This document shows positions 9,804 to 21,134 of a stretch of 64,000 bases of DNA, one piece after another. The position numbers were made by a program, and so were the translations under genes. The DNA is from Heracleum sosnowskyi (taxonomy: Eukaryota; Streptophyta; Magnoliopsida; Apiales; Apiaceae), in NCBI GenBank assembly GCA_030848705.1, contig CM061242.1:129528757-129592756 (forward strand), read 5' to 3'. The stretch's first letter is position 1. Each line of letters opens with the position of its first letter. The notes below the pieces were generated by a model, which searched no databases, had not been told where the DNA came from, and saw nothing but the letters and a program-made list of their open reading frames with translations.

Positions 9804-10679
9804 GTAGGCTTGTTAAGTCGATGCACCGAAGCAGTATCAGTCGTCTGCAGTCTTCAGGGATAGTACTTGTTATATAATCGAGTTGGTGGCCGCGCGACTT
9901 GTATATATTTACCCAAAGTATTAGAGATCAGCTCTACTTAAGCTGGTTTGTAAAACCATAAATCAAAAAACAAGATGTTTAAATATGATAAATGTAGAGT
10001 TTTTTTACACCTGCAGACCCGATTAGGGTTAAGTGACCCGCCAGTTAAGTCACCGACTAATTGGCAGGATATATCACCCTTGCGTTAAAGGTCCAAGGTA
10101 ATCAGTCGGTCGAATGCAAGCAAGTCAAAACCTATATAGTCGAATCAATTAAATTTTAGGACTAAATATATATATAGCCTCCTAGCTAGGAAGCAGGACA
10201 CTTAGAAAACTCACATGTTACGGGTATGGATACTCGATCACTAGTATTGTCATTGGACATATGAATTCTTCCGCAACCCTAATTTTAATTTCATTTCCAC
10301 AAAATTTTAGTCAAAATATCTATGTTAATTAACTACTTTCACAAAATCAAGTATCGATGTCTATTAGCAAACACAAAAATATTGATGTTCATACTCATTT
10401 TTGCTTAAATATAAAGTTCTGACCTATCTCACAAGTTTCTTGATCCTATATTGTTTCTAAAGTCCTAGACGGTACCATTATATATATAAAGGATTCTCAT
10501 CCACACTAAAGAGTGGAGTACTCGGCCTTCAATTTTTTTAGTTTTGTCTCAGATTATTTTTCCACACCCTATAGTTCTTAGGGACGGGCCACCACCTGAT
10601 TTGAAACATATATACGACTACTTATGTTAAGGATCCAACGGAGTATATGTATATTATTCATCGCTCACCGTTAAAATTA
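9804..10679. other. Intergenic DNA, no gene seen
   Basis: About 880 AT-rich bases between the MITE and the Tat-lineage element. I see no ORF of note, no RNA gene and no clear terminal repeat. It is probably older decayed repeat or original intergenic sequence. Confidence 0.5.
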
Positions 10680-10684
10680 GTACT

Positions 10685-11206
10685 TGTTGTGAAATAAAAA
10701 CTAGGTCTTCGAATTATGGCTAGAGTTTCATGATTTTAATGTCAGGGTTGATGAGCTTCAAACTTTAATGACCGCTCTCATGTTTCGTGACTAAGTCGGT
10801 CCTGACAAGATGCCTATGTATCTGAATTCGTAATTAAGAATCAAGCTAAGAAAACGTAGTTATAGGTTGAAGGATCAGGTCCTTTATATAGGCATTAGGA
10901 GCCTTGTTTTTAGGGTAGAATTAGGTGACTTGGGGCCAAATCACTCTCTCATATCAGGATTGTGAATCCTAGTTTGTAGGAGGCTAACTCCTTTTAGGTT
11001 TGGTGTCTCTCAGGACTACTTCTAGTAGACGAGTGTCACAACCTGGACACATTAAGTGGACTGTATAATCAGCTAATTAATTAATTACGAAATTAATAAT
11101 TAATTAGGGTTTCAGACCTCATTAATTGGACTTAACCTTCGGACCAAGCTAGGTCTAATTAATGTATCATTAATAATGTCTTTAAGGTTATTTTCAGCCC
11201 ATATCA
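10685..11206 (-). repeat. 3' LTR of the Tat-lineage element
   Basis: 522 bases, homologous along its length to 20600-21100 with scattered substitutions and an extra segment near 11170-11195. The minus-strand start TGATATGGG is at 11206, next to the polypurine tract. Confidence 0.92.
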
Positions 11207-11220
11207 TTTGCCCCCCAACT
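11207..11220 (-). promoter_or_regulatory. Polypurine tract of the Tat-lineage element
   Basis: Minus strand AGTTGGGGGGCAAA directly abuts the 3' LTR start TGATATGG. Confidence 0.85.
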
Positions 11221-11669
11221 TCTAGAAAAACTTCTTGAGTTTTCGTAGAAGATATAAGTGTCCTTAACGAGACTGGGGTCTACGCTCCCTTACCTAGGAT
11301 TTAACTTATTATTCTCGATCATTTTTTCAGGATTTATGAGCAACTAATGTTTATCGTCCCTACTCTCAGGTATCATCTTAATGTAAAATGTGGAGTGACC
11401 TACACAATTACGATGATTTGCCTTGTACGAGGTTGGATTGACATTTGTGTCAGCCTTCTATGGCTCATGCTCTATCTTTAATTGGCATCTTAATGGCTTG
11501 CTTCTGGTTTCCCTTAAGCGAAATGTCCTAATTCGGGACTTCTTGTGAACAATAGTTCATAATTGTGCTAGTTTTTATCAATTTCTGCACTTGTACAAAG
11601 CTCTTTCTGAAACTCATGCATACATTTTTGTTCAAATTATCAAGGAAATATTTTAATAACATTCTTCAT

Positions 11670-11880
11670 ATTTTTCATGTTTTTCCTAATATTTTAGGAA
11701 TTTTCTTGTACACAAATATTTTTATAATCATCCCTTATATTTTAGGATTTTTCATGTACTCACGGGTATTTTTAATAATAATTCCTAATATTTTAGGAAT
11801 TTTCATGTACTCACGGATATTTTTAATAATTATTCTTAATGTTTTAGGAATTTTCTTGTACTTATGGTTATTTTTCTTTA
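11670..11880. repeat. About 50-bp tandem repeat, four copies
   Basis: The phrase ATTTTAGGAATTTTC recurs at about 11691, 11739, 11790 and 11841, each time followed by a TTGTAC/ATGTACTCACGG...TATTTTTAATAAT segment. It lies in the 3' untranslated part of the Tat element. It makes a spurious 118-residue ORF on the plus strand. Confidence 0.8.
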
Positions 11881-12437
11881 TTTTCCAAAATATCTTATTG
11901 TGCTCTCGAGCATTAAAATAATTTTTTAAATTATTTCTTATTTTTCAAAACTCAAGAAATAATTTTAATTATTATTTCTAACTTTTCGGTGCTATCGAGC
12001 ATATTAAATGTGTGCAATATATTCTATCTTTTTGGATTATTATTTTCCGATTTTTTCAAATTTTTTGACTCTAATTTCCGAGCTTTTCTTCTTCAATCTT
12101 TGGGTTTCGTATACCTCTACTTTTGGTCATTCGTAGTTATTTAAACATGTTTTCCACGAGTAATTTGGTCTTATAGTAGACTTAAATTAATTTTTGGGAT
12201 CCAATCCTTAAAATGTACAAAAATTAATATTTTTCGTAAATTTTCGGTGTTGTTAGACACTTTTCTAAATATTTTCGAATATTTTCATAAAAAATATTAA
12301 TTTCGTGCAAACGTGCATTTATTTTCGAAGGGACATTTCAATTTTGCAAATGTATAATATTTGCAATTAATTCAAAATTATAGGCAGCTTTTCATAATTT
12401 TTGAGGGGTTGATTCATAATTTTTCAAAGTTCAGGGA

Positions 12438-13177
12438 TGATATGGGTTAAAAATAACCCTAAAGACATAATTAATATTACTTTAATTAAGCCTAGATGGT
12501 CCATAAATAAGGCTCATTAATAAGGCCCGAAACTCTAATTAAATATTAATTTCCTAATTAATATTTGGGCTAGAAGTACAACCTGTATTAGGAGACGTCC
12601 AATACAGGCTTGTTCTAATACAAGTGGGCTTGTTTCAATACAAGTCCGTTATGATATGGAAACAACTCCTACAAGGAAGGATCTAGAATTTATCCTTATC
12701 CACTGTCAAGGATAAGACTTATCCTTCAAGAAAGTCAATACTTATCCACCGTTAAGGATAAGACTTATCTTTAAGAAAGTCAATATTTATCCACCGTCAA
12801 GGATAAGATTTATCCTTCAAAGAAATCAATACTTATCCATTAGCCTTTTAAACGCCTATATATAGGGTCTGACCCCTCATCTAAGGACTACGTTTTGGAC
12901 ACAGATCCATACGTCATCTACAATGTTTTAGACTTCATCCTCGAATAAGGACATACAAGTCACTACGTCCTTGGTGTGCCCCTGCCGCCATAGCCCCGAG
13001 GGCAACACCAAGAACTATGTTTTTATTGGCTTGATTCTCTAAACACTAGAGATACGTAGACATCTTGTTAGGACCGAGTTAGTCCCCGACAACAAGAGCA
13101 GCCATTAAAGCTCGAATCTCCCAAACCCTAGCAATAAATATATGTATTAAATACACCATAGATTTTATTCCATAACA
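12438..13177 (+). mobile_element. Solo LTR of a related Tat family, opposite orientation
   Basis: This segment reads like the host element's LTR but on the plus strand. It starts TGATATGGG (12438), carries the same ATTAATAAGGCCCGAAA and TATA-region (CTATATATAGGGTC) blocks, then GAGATACGTAGACATCTTGT and GAGCAGCCATTAAAGCTCGA, as in the reverse complement of 20600-21100. It ends about CATAACA (13177). It is flanked by near-identical 5-mers AGGGA (12433-12437) and AGGGG (13178-13182). No primer site or internal region adjoins it, so a solo LTR left by recombination is the simplest reading. The right boundary is approximate. Confidence 0.72.
12700..12840. repeat. About 46-bp tandem repeat in the solo LTR
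   Basis: AAGGATAAG...TTATCC...TCAATACTTATCCACCGT recurs three times (AAGGATAAG at about 12708, 12754 and 12799). It lies upstream of the LTR's TATA-like box, so it is possibly an amplified U3 element. Confidence 0.7.
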
Positions 13178-13841
13178 AGGGGTGAATCTGTTAGTTTATA
13201 AAGACCAAGACTAAATCTGTCAGCTATGTAGAACTTGGGGTAGCAAACCTCATTTTTCCAGGTGTCTCGTCCTCATTTCAGGTCGAACAAATGGGTCACT
13301 TTGCTGTCAGGTCGAATGCACCCGACTTCATTTCAGGTCTACACACTTTGACTTGGTTCTAGGTCGATAACTTTTTTTTTCAAATAAATATTATAATAAT
13401 ATTTATTTTAATCGATTTTTTTTAAATTTATTCCGACTTCGACTGAGATCGAAAATATGGCTTTTTTGGCTTCGAGATCGAAAGCTCATGACCTGAATTG
13501 AGGTCGAAAAACACCCAATTTTTTTTCTTTCGTTTTTTAAATAAATAAATATTATAAAAATAATATTTATTTTACCCAATCTTTGAATAATTTTGGTCCT
13601 CAAATTAGAGGTGTCCTACATGGATAAAATTTTATAAAGTCCGACCCAGATTTTATTATTATTATTGTATAATAATAATTTACCTTCTTTGTTTTTATGG
13701 ATTTTTGGAATATATTTTCCAATTTATATCCTCTAGTAATCATTTTCTCCTAATTTTCCAATTTCAAGAAATATTTTTCTTTCTCAAAAAAGAATGTTTC
13801 CACACCCCTTAAACTTGGATTTAGATCTGAAGGGGATGGAA

Positions 13842-14190
13842 TTTCGACCTGGATTGAGGTGGAAATTATGTCATTTGTTGCACCGAGGTCTAACACCTTA
13901 TACCTGGATTGAAGTCTAAATCGGGGTTGCAATTTCGACCTAAATTGGGGTCAAAATTATGGCCTTTTTTGCACCCAGGCCGAACACCTTAGACCTGGAT
14001 TGAGGTCTAAATTGGGGCTGCAATTTTGACCTAAATTGGGGTCGAAATTATGGCCTTTTTTGCACCGAGGTATAACACCTTCGACCTGGATTGAGGTCTA
14101 AATAGGGCTGGAATTTCGACCTAAATTGAGGTCGAAATTATGGTCTCGTTTGCACTCAGGTCTAACGCTCTAGAACTAGATTGCGGTTTT
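13842..14190. repeat. 91-bp tandem repeat, nearly four copies
   Basis: The phrase TTTCGACCTaaATTGgGGT recurs at about 13842, 13933, 14024 and 14114, a period of 90-91 bases. Each unit contains GCACCnAGGTCTAACACCTT. It is directly followed by, and shares the word GGTCTAACACCTT with, the 74-bp array. Confidence 0.85.
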
Positions 14191-15135
14191 ACCTACGCCA
14201 AACGTGGCTTACGGGTCGAAAACCTGATTTGAGGTCTAACACCTTGGCCCTCGTTTAAGGTTTCAATTACTTCAAACATGGCTTACACGTAGAAGACCTA
14301 ACTTGAGGTCTAACACCTTAGATCTCATTTGAGGTTTCAACGACGCCAAACGTGGCTTACGGGTAGAAGACCTAACTTGAGGTCTAACACCTCAGACCTC
14401 GTTTGAGGTTTCAACAACGCCAAACGTGGCTTACAGGTAGAAGAACTAACTTGAGGTCTAACACCTTGGACCTCGTTTGAGGTTTTAATTACGTCAAACG
14501 TGGCTTACACGTAGAAGACCTAACTTGGGGTCTAACACCTTAGATCTCATTTGAGGTTTCAACAACGCCAAACGTGGCTTATAGGTAGAAGACCTAACTT
14601 GAGGTCTAACACCTTGGACCTCGTTTGAGGTTTCAACAACGCCAAACGTTGCTTACAGGTAGAAGACCTAACTTGAGGTATAACACCTTAGACCTCGTTT
14701 GAGGTTTCAACAACGCCAAACATGGCTTACAGGTTGAAGACCTAACTTGAGGTGTAACAGCTTGGACCTCGTTTAAAGTTTCAACAACACCAAACGTCGC
14801 TTACAGGTAGAAGACCTAACTTGAGGTCTAACACCTTGGACCTCGTTTGAGGTATCAACAAAGCCAAACGTGGCTTACAAGTAGAAGACCTAACTTGAGG
14901 TCTAACACCTTGGACCTCGTTTGCGGTTTCAACAGCGCCACACAGGGCTTAGAGGTAAAAGACATGATTTGAGGTCTAACACCTTAGACCTCATTTGAAG
15001 TTTCAACAACGCCAAACGTGGCTTAGATGTAAAATACCTGATTTGAGGTCTAACACCTTACACTTCATTTGAGGTTTCAACAATGCTAAACGTGGTTTAG
15101 AGGTAAAAGACCTGATTTGAGGTTTAACACCTTAA
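14178..15135. repeat. 74-bp tandem repeat array, about 13 copies
   Basis: The landmark AACGTGGCTTAC or its variants occurs at 14201, 14276, 14349, 14423, 14497, 14571, 14645, 14719, 14793, 14867, 14941, 15015 and 15089. The spacing is almost exactly 74 throughout. Units read about GACCTAACTTGAGGTCTAAC followed by ACCTTGGACCTCGTTTGAGG and a TTTCAACAACGCCAAACGTG block. It lies in the 3' untranslated region of the Tat element, downstream of integrase. Confidence 0.93.
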
Positions 15136-15439
15136 TTTTCACACTGAGATGTCTTCCTGAACGAAGACAGACATAACATTTTGTTCTTAATTACTTCGAT
15201 TTGAGCTTTTATTATATCTAATCGAAGCTCGTTCTTAGCTTTGTTTCCTCAAATTCTCAGGGGTTTCAACCCTTATACTAATCTTCTCCAAATAGGCCTC
15301 TTTAGGCTTTTAATTGAGCTTGAGGTTTTTAGGACTATGATTGATCTTCCGAGTTTGAGAATCGTGGTCTTCGTGACTTTTTAATCAAATATTGGGGATC
15401 TAGATATGACAAACTCAGGTGTTTAATTGAGTTGAGGTC

Positions 15440-15560
15440 ATCAAGACTAAGATTCATCTTCGAGACTAGGATTATAGGTCTTCAAGACTAGGATTTGAGG
15501 TCTTCAAGACTGCGATTCGAGATCTTCAAGGCTAAGATTCAAGTCTTCATTTCATGTTAT
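15440..15560. repeat. About 30-bp tandem repeat (GAGGTCTTCAAGACTAGGATT)
   Basis: Four or so degenerate copies of a 'GGTCTTCAAGACTAnGATT' phrase between 15440 and 15560, at the 5' edge of the Tat 3' untranslated region. Confidence 0.65.
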
Positions 15561-15689
15561 ATGTTAACACCATTTCGAGGCTAGCTTGCCTTTCTGGTAT
15601 GTTTATGATATTTCTTCTTTTTTAGGGACAAAGTTTCCTTGTTTCAAAGAACCTTAATTTCATTATTAAGTTCTAGTATAATGAAGCAC

Positions 15690-16130
15690 ATTTCAGCGTT
15701 CCACTATCCTTGTTCCGGGCTTTAGCTTGCCCATTGGTTTGGGGATGTGCTTACGGAAGTAGATCCTAACTTCACGTTATTATTTTCAAGATATTTTTTT
15801 GTTTTAAATCCTCATTGTTGAACTGTCGTCCATTATCTAGGATTTATGAAAGTCCATTTCTGTATATAGCACTTTCTCACATGAATTCTGTCACTTGTTT
15901 AGTGGTTATCTTGGCTAAAGGTTTAGCTTCAATCCACTTAGTAAAGCAATCAATTGCCACAATTAAAAACTTCATTTGTGCACTTGCCACTGGAAATGGA
16001 CCAAGTATATCAATTCCCCACATAGCGAATGAGATAGGTGAGCTAACTGATGTGAGCAACTCAGGTGGTTGCCTTACAACAGGTGTGTACTTCTAGTTCG
16101 GTAACACTCCTTTGGCATCAGCCATCATAT
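15690..16130 (-). pseudogene. Tat-lineage integrase remnant
   Basis: The minus strand at 15877-16059 encodes a clear integrase core stretch (WGIDILGPFPVA..KFLIVAIDCFTKWIEAKPL), the region of the first catalytic Asp. Near 15720-15760 another frame gives AHPQTNGQA, the later conserved core segment. Stops and frameshifts lie between them. Upstream (16060-16200) lie cysteine- and histidine-containing fragments as expected for the zinc-binding N-terminal part. Integrase would have inserted the cDNA and is not functional here. Confidence 0.85.
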
Positions 16131-16199
16131 CTGGCCATTAAAATCTCAACCAGGTCATCTTTTGGGTAAGGTCCCTGCCCATCCGAGTGCTGCCCACGG

Positions 16200-17240
16200 A
16201 TTTCTTTATTGACTTCTTTCAAGGCTAATTCCGTTTTTTAAGGCCTTAATGTTCATACTAACAACTTCCGTGCCTCCAAGCATTGTCGAGTAACCAACCG
16301 GTTTCTTAGTGAGCCTTTACGGGATCCATCCTACAGCTTTCCACACCTACAGGTGCTATCAGCTTTGCATCAATACTTCGGGTGTTAAAAGCTTGGAAGT
16401 AAATACTTTCTGTATAGTTCTCTACCTCCGAGGTGGTAAACTTAGATATGACATCAGCCTTTACGTTTTCATCCTTTAGGATGTATTCGTAACACCCGAT
16501 GTTGACTTTCTACAGACTTTGAGGATCTTCACCCTATGGGCTCCGGGCAAGCCAAGTCCGTCTTTCAGAACTTCGTATCCATCCTCGTTGTTTGTTATTA
16601 GGAAATCCAACTTCAAGGCATACTCAATCATGAACCCATCAGGGCTTTGTGAAACTAGTTATGCTTCAACTTGATTTTGTTTTTGATGTCTCATCAAAAT
16701 AAAGCACCTAACACTCCTTGAGTATCGCTTTTCGATCTTCCTTCTGTAGTTTCTTCCCCTCCTGGGGTACTACCTTCTGCCCCCCCGACTTCTTGGTTGT
16801 CAATGATGCACTCCACCACGAAGTCAGCGAGTGCTTAGGATTTTATTGTGGTTACTCCTCCCCATGCAAGACCTTGCTCACATAGTAGATGGGATCCTGA
16901 ATCTTGTCCTCCTCTTTCGTGAGGACGACATTCAAAGCCATTCCAGATACAATCAAGTATAGATAAAGTAACCATCTGGGCTTTGGTTTGCCAACAATGG
17001 TGTTCCAGCCATACACTTTTTCAATATTTTAAAGGCCATTTGGATTTCATTACAACAACATTTCTCCCCAAATCTGGAGATGAATTTTCACAAAGCTGCT
17101 ACCATTCCTATGAGTTTTCAAACGTCCTTAATGGAACGTGGAGCTTCCATATGAATGATTGTTTTAATCTTGTCGGGGTTGGCCTCAATTCCACGCTTGA
17201 AGACCATCAAACCCAAAAACTTTCATGATCCTATGCCGAA
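16200..17240 (-). pseudogene. RNase H and RT C-terminal remnant
   Basis: Between the RT catalytic core and the integrase the minus strand reads as broken segments of the RT connection and RNase H region. For example a frame near 16840-16900 gives KEEDKIQDPIYYVSKVL, matching the PIYYVSK motif of Ty3 RNase H-like domains. Many stop codons are present. The assignment rests on this motif and on its position. Confidence 0.6.
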
Positions 17241-17246
17241 GGCGCA

Positions 17247-17900
17247 TTAATTCAGGTTCAACATCATATTATGTTTTCTTAGAATTTCAAATGCTTCTCT
17301 GAGGTGTCCAATGTGATATGCCATATCAAGGCTCTTGACTAACATGTCATATACATAGGATTTCATAGTCTTCCTAATAAGATGCTCAAAAATCTTATTC
17401 ACCAATCTTTGATATACAACCTCTTGGGATGTTGTCCTTATGCATTTTGATTTTCTTATGCCTACCAAAGCCATCCATGAAGTTCAACATCTTGTGTTCA
17501 GCGGTGGCGATAATCAATGCATTGACCCTTGGTAGAGGGAAACCGTCCTTAGAACAAGCATTTATTAGATCAATGAAGTCTATACACATCCAACCAATTT
17601 TTTTTTGGCGTTCTTGATCATCACGGGATTGGGCAACCATTCAAGAAACTGAATATCAGGCATTTCAGCTGTTTTCCATACAAGCACATCATCATCTTCT
17701 TGTAGAAAAGTAAACAACTTGCCCCTTAATGGTTCACTTAATAAAGCACCAATGTATACAACTTTTTCAGGTTCATCAGGAAATAATGGGATGGGAATTA
17801 GATCCTCAGTTGGATTCCATTGGCATTCATCATTATCCCTTACATCCATATCCTCAATTGGGAAGACCTGCCCCCCCCCCAATTCCATCATGTCTTAACG
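17247..17900 (-). pseudogene. Tat-lineage reverse transcriptase remnant
   Basis: Consecutive minus-strand frames give the RT core. 17580-17891 holds the pol N-terminal segment (PDEPEKVVYIGALLSEPLRG...DDVLVWKTAEMP), 17395-17640 the palm segment (CIDFIDLINACSKDGFPLPR...FMDGFGRH), and 17247-17474 the segment with YQRLVNKIF and the catalytic box. The box reads YVYDM, where active elements have YVDDM, so the first catalytic Asp of the pair is lost. Frameshifts join the pieces. Inactive by inspection. Confidence 0.88.
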
Positions 17901-17999
17901 CGTCTACGTAGCAATTTCTTTCCATCTTTTGGTCTCCCTACTCTTCTCCCACTCTGTTCCTTGTGGGGAATTTGATTTTCAAGTGATAGGTTGAAGCAA

Positions 18000-20560
18000 C
18001 CGCCTTAAAGGCATGCAAACATATCCTCCCAAGGATAACATTGTAGGTAAAATTTGTTTGGATCACCAAGAAGTTTATGGTTCCCTTCTTATGGTTAGGG
18101 GAAACTGAATAATACCTTCTACCTTAGACTCAACCCTATTGAACGTAGATGGGCATATTATAGGGAGTTGACTGGGTATCTGTGTATCTTATTTTCAAAA
18201 TCGTGTCATGGAACATGATATCTATTGAAGCCTCATTGTCTATCGAGACTCGCTTCACTTCTGAATTTCCTACCACATATATGATGACCAACGGTTATCA
18301 TGGGAGAATCTCACCCTTTTAAGATCTGAATTGTCAAAGGATATTGGCACTTCAGTCTTTGCACATTTTGGTGCTTCTCCGACCATGTGTCTGACTTCCC
18401 AATCAATAGCTTTTCGGAAGTTCCTTGTTGTCCCAGTTGTTGTCGGGCCTCCAAAGATCATGTTTATCACCGGCCTCTAGGGCTGAGGATTTTTACCTCA
18501 ATCACCATTCTTCCTTTCGTAGTGTCTCCAATCATAATCCCACCACGGGTTGTGTTGTTCACCATATTTGGTGAATTTTTTGAGCTTTTCTCTCTGGATC
18601 GTAAACTCAATCCCGTCTTTCAGCTGTCAACAGTCATGCACCGTGTCTTTTTAGAATCTTGGAATTCTGACTCTCGTTTCTCTTCTTATGATCAATCTTT
18701 AGTGGCTTCGGCCATCGAAAATCTCTATCCATCTCTATGTGCATACTTGGTAAACCTCGATTCCTGTGCATTCTTTTCGGGGGAGAATCAGAGTCTTTGC
18801 TCGTTCGGGGATACTATCCTTAGCAACATACTTCTGATCTCCATTTCACTTACGGGGGTTGAATGTTTCTTTACATTTTTCTCTATTTTGATATACTTGC
18901 CAACCCGATCTTAGAGCATCAACATGCTCTCAGGGGGATGTTTTGCCAGTGATATCTTAAAATAGACATTTGTGGTTCCCTATTATAGAGCTATCATAGC
19001 CACTTAATCATCAAAATCTGGAACCTTCAAATCTTCCTTCGTAAATCAGTTCAAGTAGTCCCTTTAGGGATCTCTGCTTCATGAGCAAGAATCCTTTTAA
19101 TCATGGGTTGAGGGACCTTTCTTTTTGGGAACACCCAGCTCTCCCAGCCACTTCATTACCTTGACACCTCCTTTCAGGGGTTATATCACAATTCTCATTA
19201 GTAGACGATGACTCATCTTCAATGTACGGGACTAAAAAATCTATGTATCCTTGGACTTGAGGACCTAATCCTTGATCCCAGGGACACGATCCCCAATTTT
19301 GGGGAACCAATCCCTAAATATACGGCCTTTGAATCGGGGTTTGGAGTCCACTTCCTCCATCCTCGGGGTATTGAGGCATCCCATATATGGGATTTTGAAC
19401 AGTAGATGCATGTATCACAGTGTTTGAGAGTTATAAGCCAGAAAGTGTATTTGCAATTGGCGCATGTACCACTTGTAGAGGATCCACTCCTTGGGTCAAA
19501 AGAACTACGATTTGGGGATTCGTCCCTATGGGCCAAAGATTCGTGCCTTATTCGCTTTTTCCTTGAGAGTTTGCCCCTGAATTATTGAAGATGGATTGAA
19601 TTTTTATAACCGATAAGCGGCATCCTATAGATGGGATCCCATGTTCGTCGTATAATAATAGAGGTGGAAATCTACAGCCCCGGAGCACCAAAGAGGGGTA
19701 ATACCAACATTTAAAAGAATATTCATCCCTGAATTCATAGGATTCACAAACAGCTGCTGTAAAGTAGTAATTTGAGCACTCAAAATCTTTCTTTTATGAT
19801 ATGAATAACAATTCCTTGAGTCCCTCGAGGTTGAGAACGACATGCTCCTACTGTGGGCTCCTTGCCTTGACGTTTATTCCTAAAATTGACGTCATATTCC
19901 TCCTTTTCTTCAGACGAGGATTCATATTCGGTGTATGGTATGAGGACCAAGCCTTCAATTTATTGAAGCACATACTTCTCATGAGTAGATCAATGAGAGT
20001 AACGGTTCGTCTAGCAGTTGGGAACGATGACAACCCATGAACAGGCCGGGTTTTGAGTTAGTGGCGATTTGCGTTCCTAGTGCTCTACTAACTAGAGGTG
20101 AGATCACCATCATCTGCAATTGGGGATTCGCTCCTTGAGTTAATGGATTTTGGGTCACCCCTTGAGACTTGTCTCTGGAGGAGTCGTTCCTTGAACGGAA
20201 GTCAAGGAGAATGGATTGTCAGTTCAATTGCTCATTCATCGTCTTTGGTGCACGATCAAGGCTTCTCACTCTTTTTACATGCGGAAGTTCCATGCCTCAA
20301 ATATAGGGCGAATCATCTCCTCGTTGGGGGTGGAGCCCATAACTTGGGTTCTGAGCTGTTAGTTGTGAAAGCAACGTGGTAATCATGCTAGCCTTTTCGA
20401 AATTATAGGCAGAATCATGCCTAGGATTGGGGATTCGTCCCTTGAGAGTTTGGAATCGTTCTTTGGATTCCATCTCCTTGAAGACTTGTTTAAATTCATG
20501 TTCTTAAAAGGTCCATCCCTTGAAAATTGGTAGATATGGATCATCGATACTTCGTGTTCT
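18000..20560 (-). pseudogene. Tat-lineage gag-protease remnant
   Basis: On the minus strand, 18470-18680 reads in pieces as the gag zinc-finger to protease linker (LKDGIEFTIQREKLKKF, then RPVINMIFGG), a hallmark of this lineage. 18190-18300 holds protease remnants with the active-site region degraded to DNEAS. From about 18900 to 20560 lies the gag region with many stops. Its N-terminal part is rich in repeated words like TTGGGGATTCGTCCCTTGAG. Non-functional. Confidence 0.75.
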
Positions 20561-20580
20561 CATCATGGTTGATGTTGTCT

Positions 20581-20597
20581 TCCCACAGACGGCGCCA
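20581..20597 (-). promoter_or_regulatory. Primer binding site of the Tat-lineage element
   Basis: Minus strand TGGCGCCGTCTGTGGGA, the tRNA-Arg-type site common in Tat elements, two bases from the 5' LTR terminal ACA. Confidence 0.88.
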
Positions 20598-20599
20598 AA

Positions 20600-21100
20600 T
20601 GTTGTGGAGAAAAACTAGGTCTTCAAATTATGACTAGGGTTTCGTGATTTTAATGCTAGGGTTGACGAGCTTCAAGCTTTAATGGCTGCTCTCGTATTTC
20701 GTGACTAAGTCGGCCCTCACAAGATGCCTACGTATCTCAATTTGTAATTGAGAATCAAGCCAAGAAAATGTAGTTCTAGGCTGAAGGATCGGATCCTTTA
20801 TATAGGTATCAGGAGCCTTGTATTTAGGGTAGAATTAGGTGACTTGAGGGTAAAGTCACTCTCTCGGATCAGGATTGTGAATCCTAGTTTGTAGGAGCCT
20901 GACTCCTTTTAGGTTTGGTGTCTCTCAAGACTATTTCTAGTAGATGAGGGTCACAACCTGGACACATTAAGTGGACTGTATAATCAGCTAATTAATTAAT
21001 TACGAAATTAATAATTAATTAGGATTTCGGGCCTCATTAATTAGGCTTAACCTTCAAACCAAGCTAGGTCTAATTAATATATCATTTTCAGCCCATATCA
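20600..21100 (-). repeat. 5' LTR of the Tat-lineage element
   Basis: 501 bases matching 10685-11206. On the minus strand it starts TGATATGGGCTG at 21100 and is flanked by target-site copy GTACT (21101-21105). A TATA-like box (CCTATATAAAGG) lies near 20798-20809. Confidence 0.92.
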
Positions 21101-21134
21101 GTACTCTTGCCCTATGCTCACGAGCATCTCTCCC

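Larger units (their letters stand above)
10685..21100 (-). mobile_element. Tat-lineage Ty3 LTR retrotransposon, full length but decayed
   Basis: A complete 10.4-kb element. The 3' LTR is 10685-11206 and the 5' LTR 20600-21100, both TGATATGGGCTG...ACAACA on the minus strand. The 5-bp target duplication GTACT is perfect (10680-10684 and 21101-21105). The primer site TGGCGCCGTCTGTGGGA (tRNA-Arg type) is at 20581-20597 and the polypurine tract AGTTGGGGGGCAAA at 11207-11220. In minus order it holds gag, protease, RT, RNase H and integrase remnants, all broken by stops and frameshifts. About 4.5 kb of 3' untranslated sequence with tandem repeats follows. The RT/integrase order with a long 3' region after integrase is typical of the Tat group. 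The LTRs differ at many sites including indels, so it is much older than the element at 1-7524. Confidence 0.93.

Noticed and set aside
11565..11921. 118-codon hydrophobic plus-strand ORF resembling a membrane protein
   Set aside because: It is generated by the 50-bp tandem repeat (FLYTNIFIIIPYILGFFMYS-like units) in the retroelement's untranslated region.
14178..15135. Regular spaced repeats as a CRISPR array
   Set aside because: There are no variable spacers; the whole 74-bp unit repeats. Plant genome and retroelement context.
18387..18914. 175-codon plus-strand ORF
   Set aside because: It lies antisense to the Tat gag-protease remnant, whose minus-strand frames show real motifs. The plus product has no domain.
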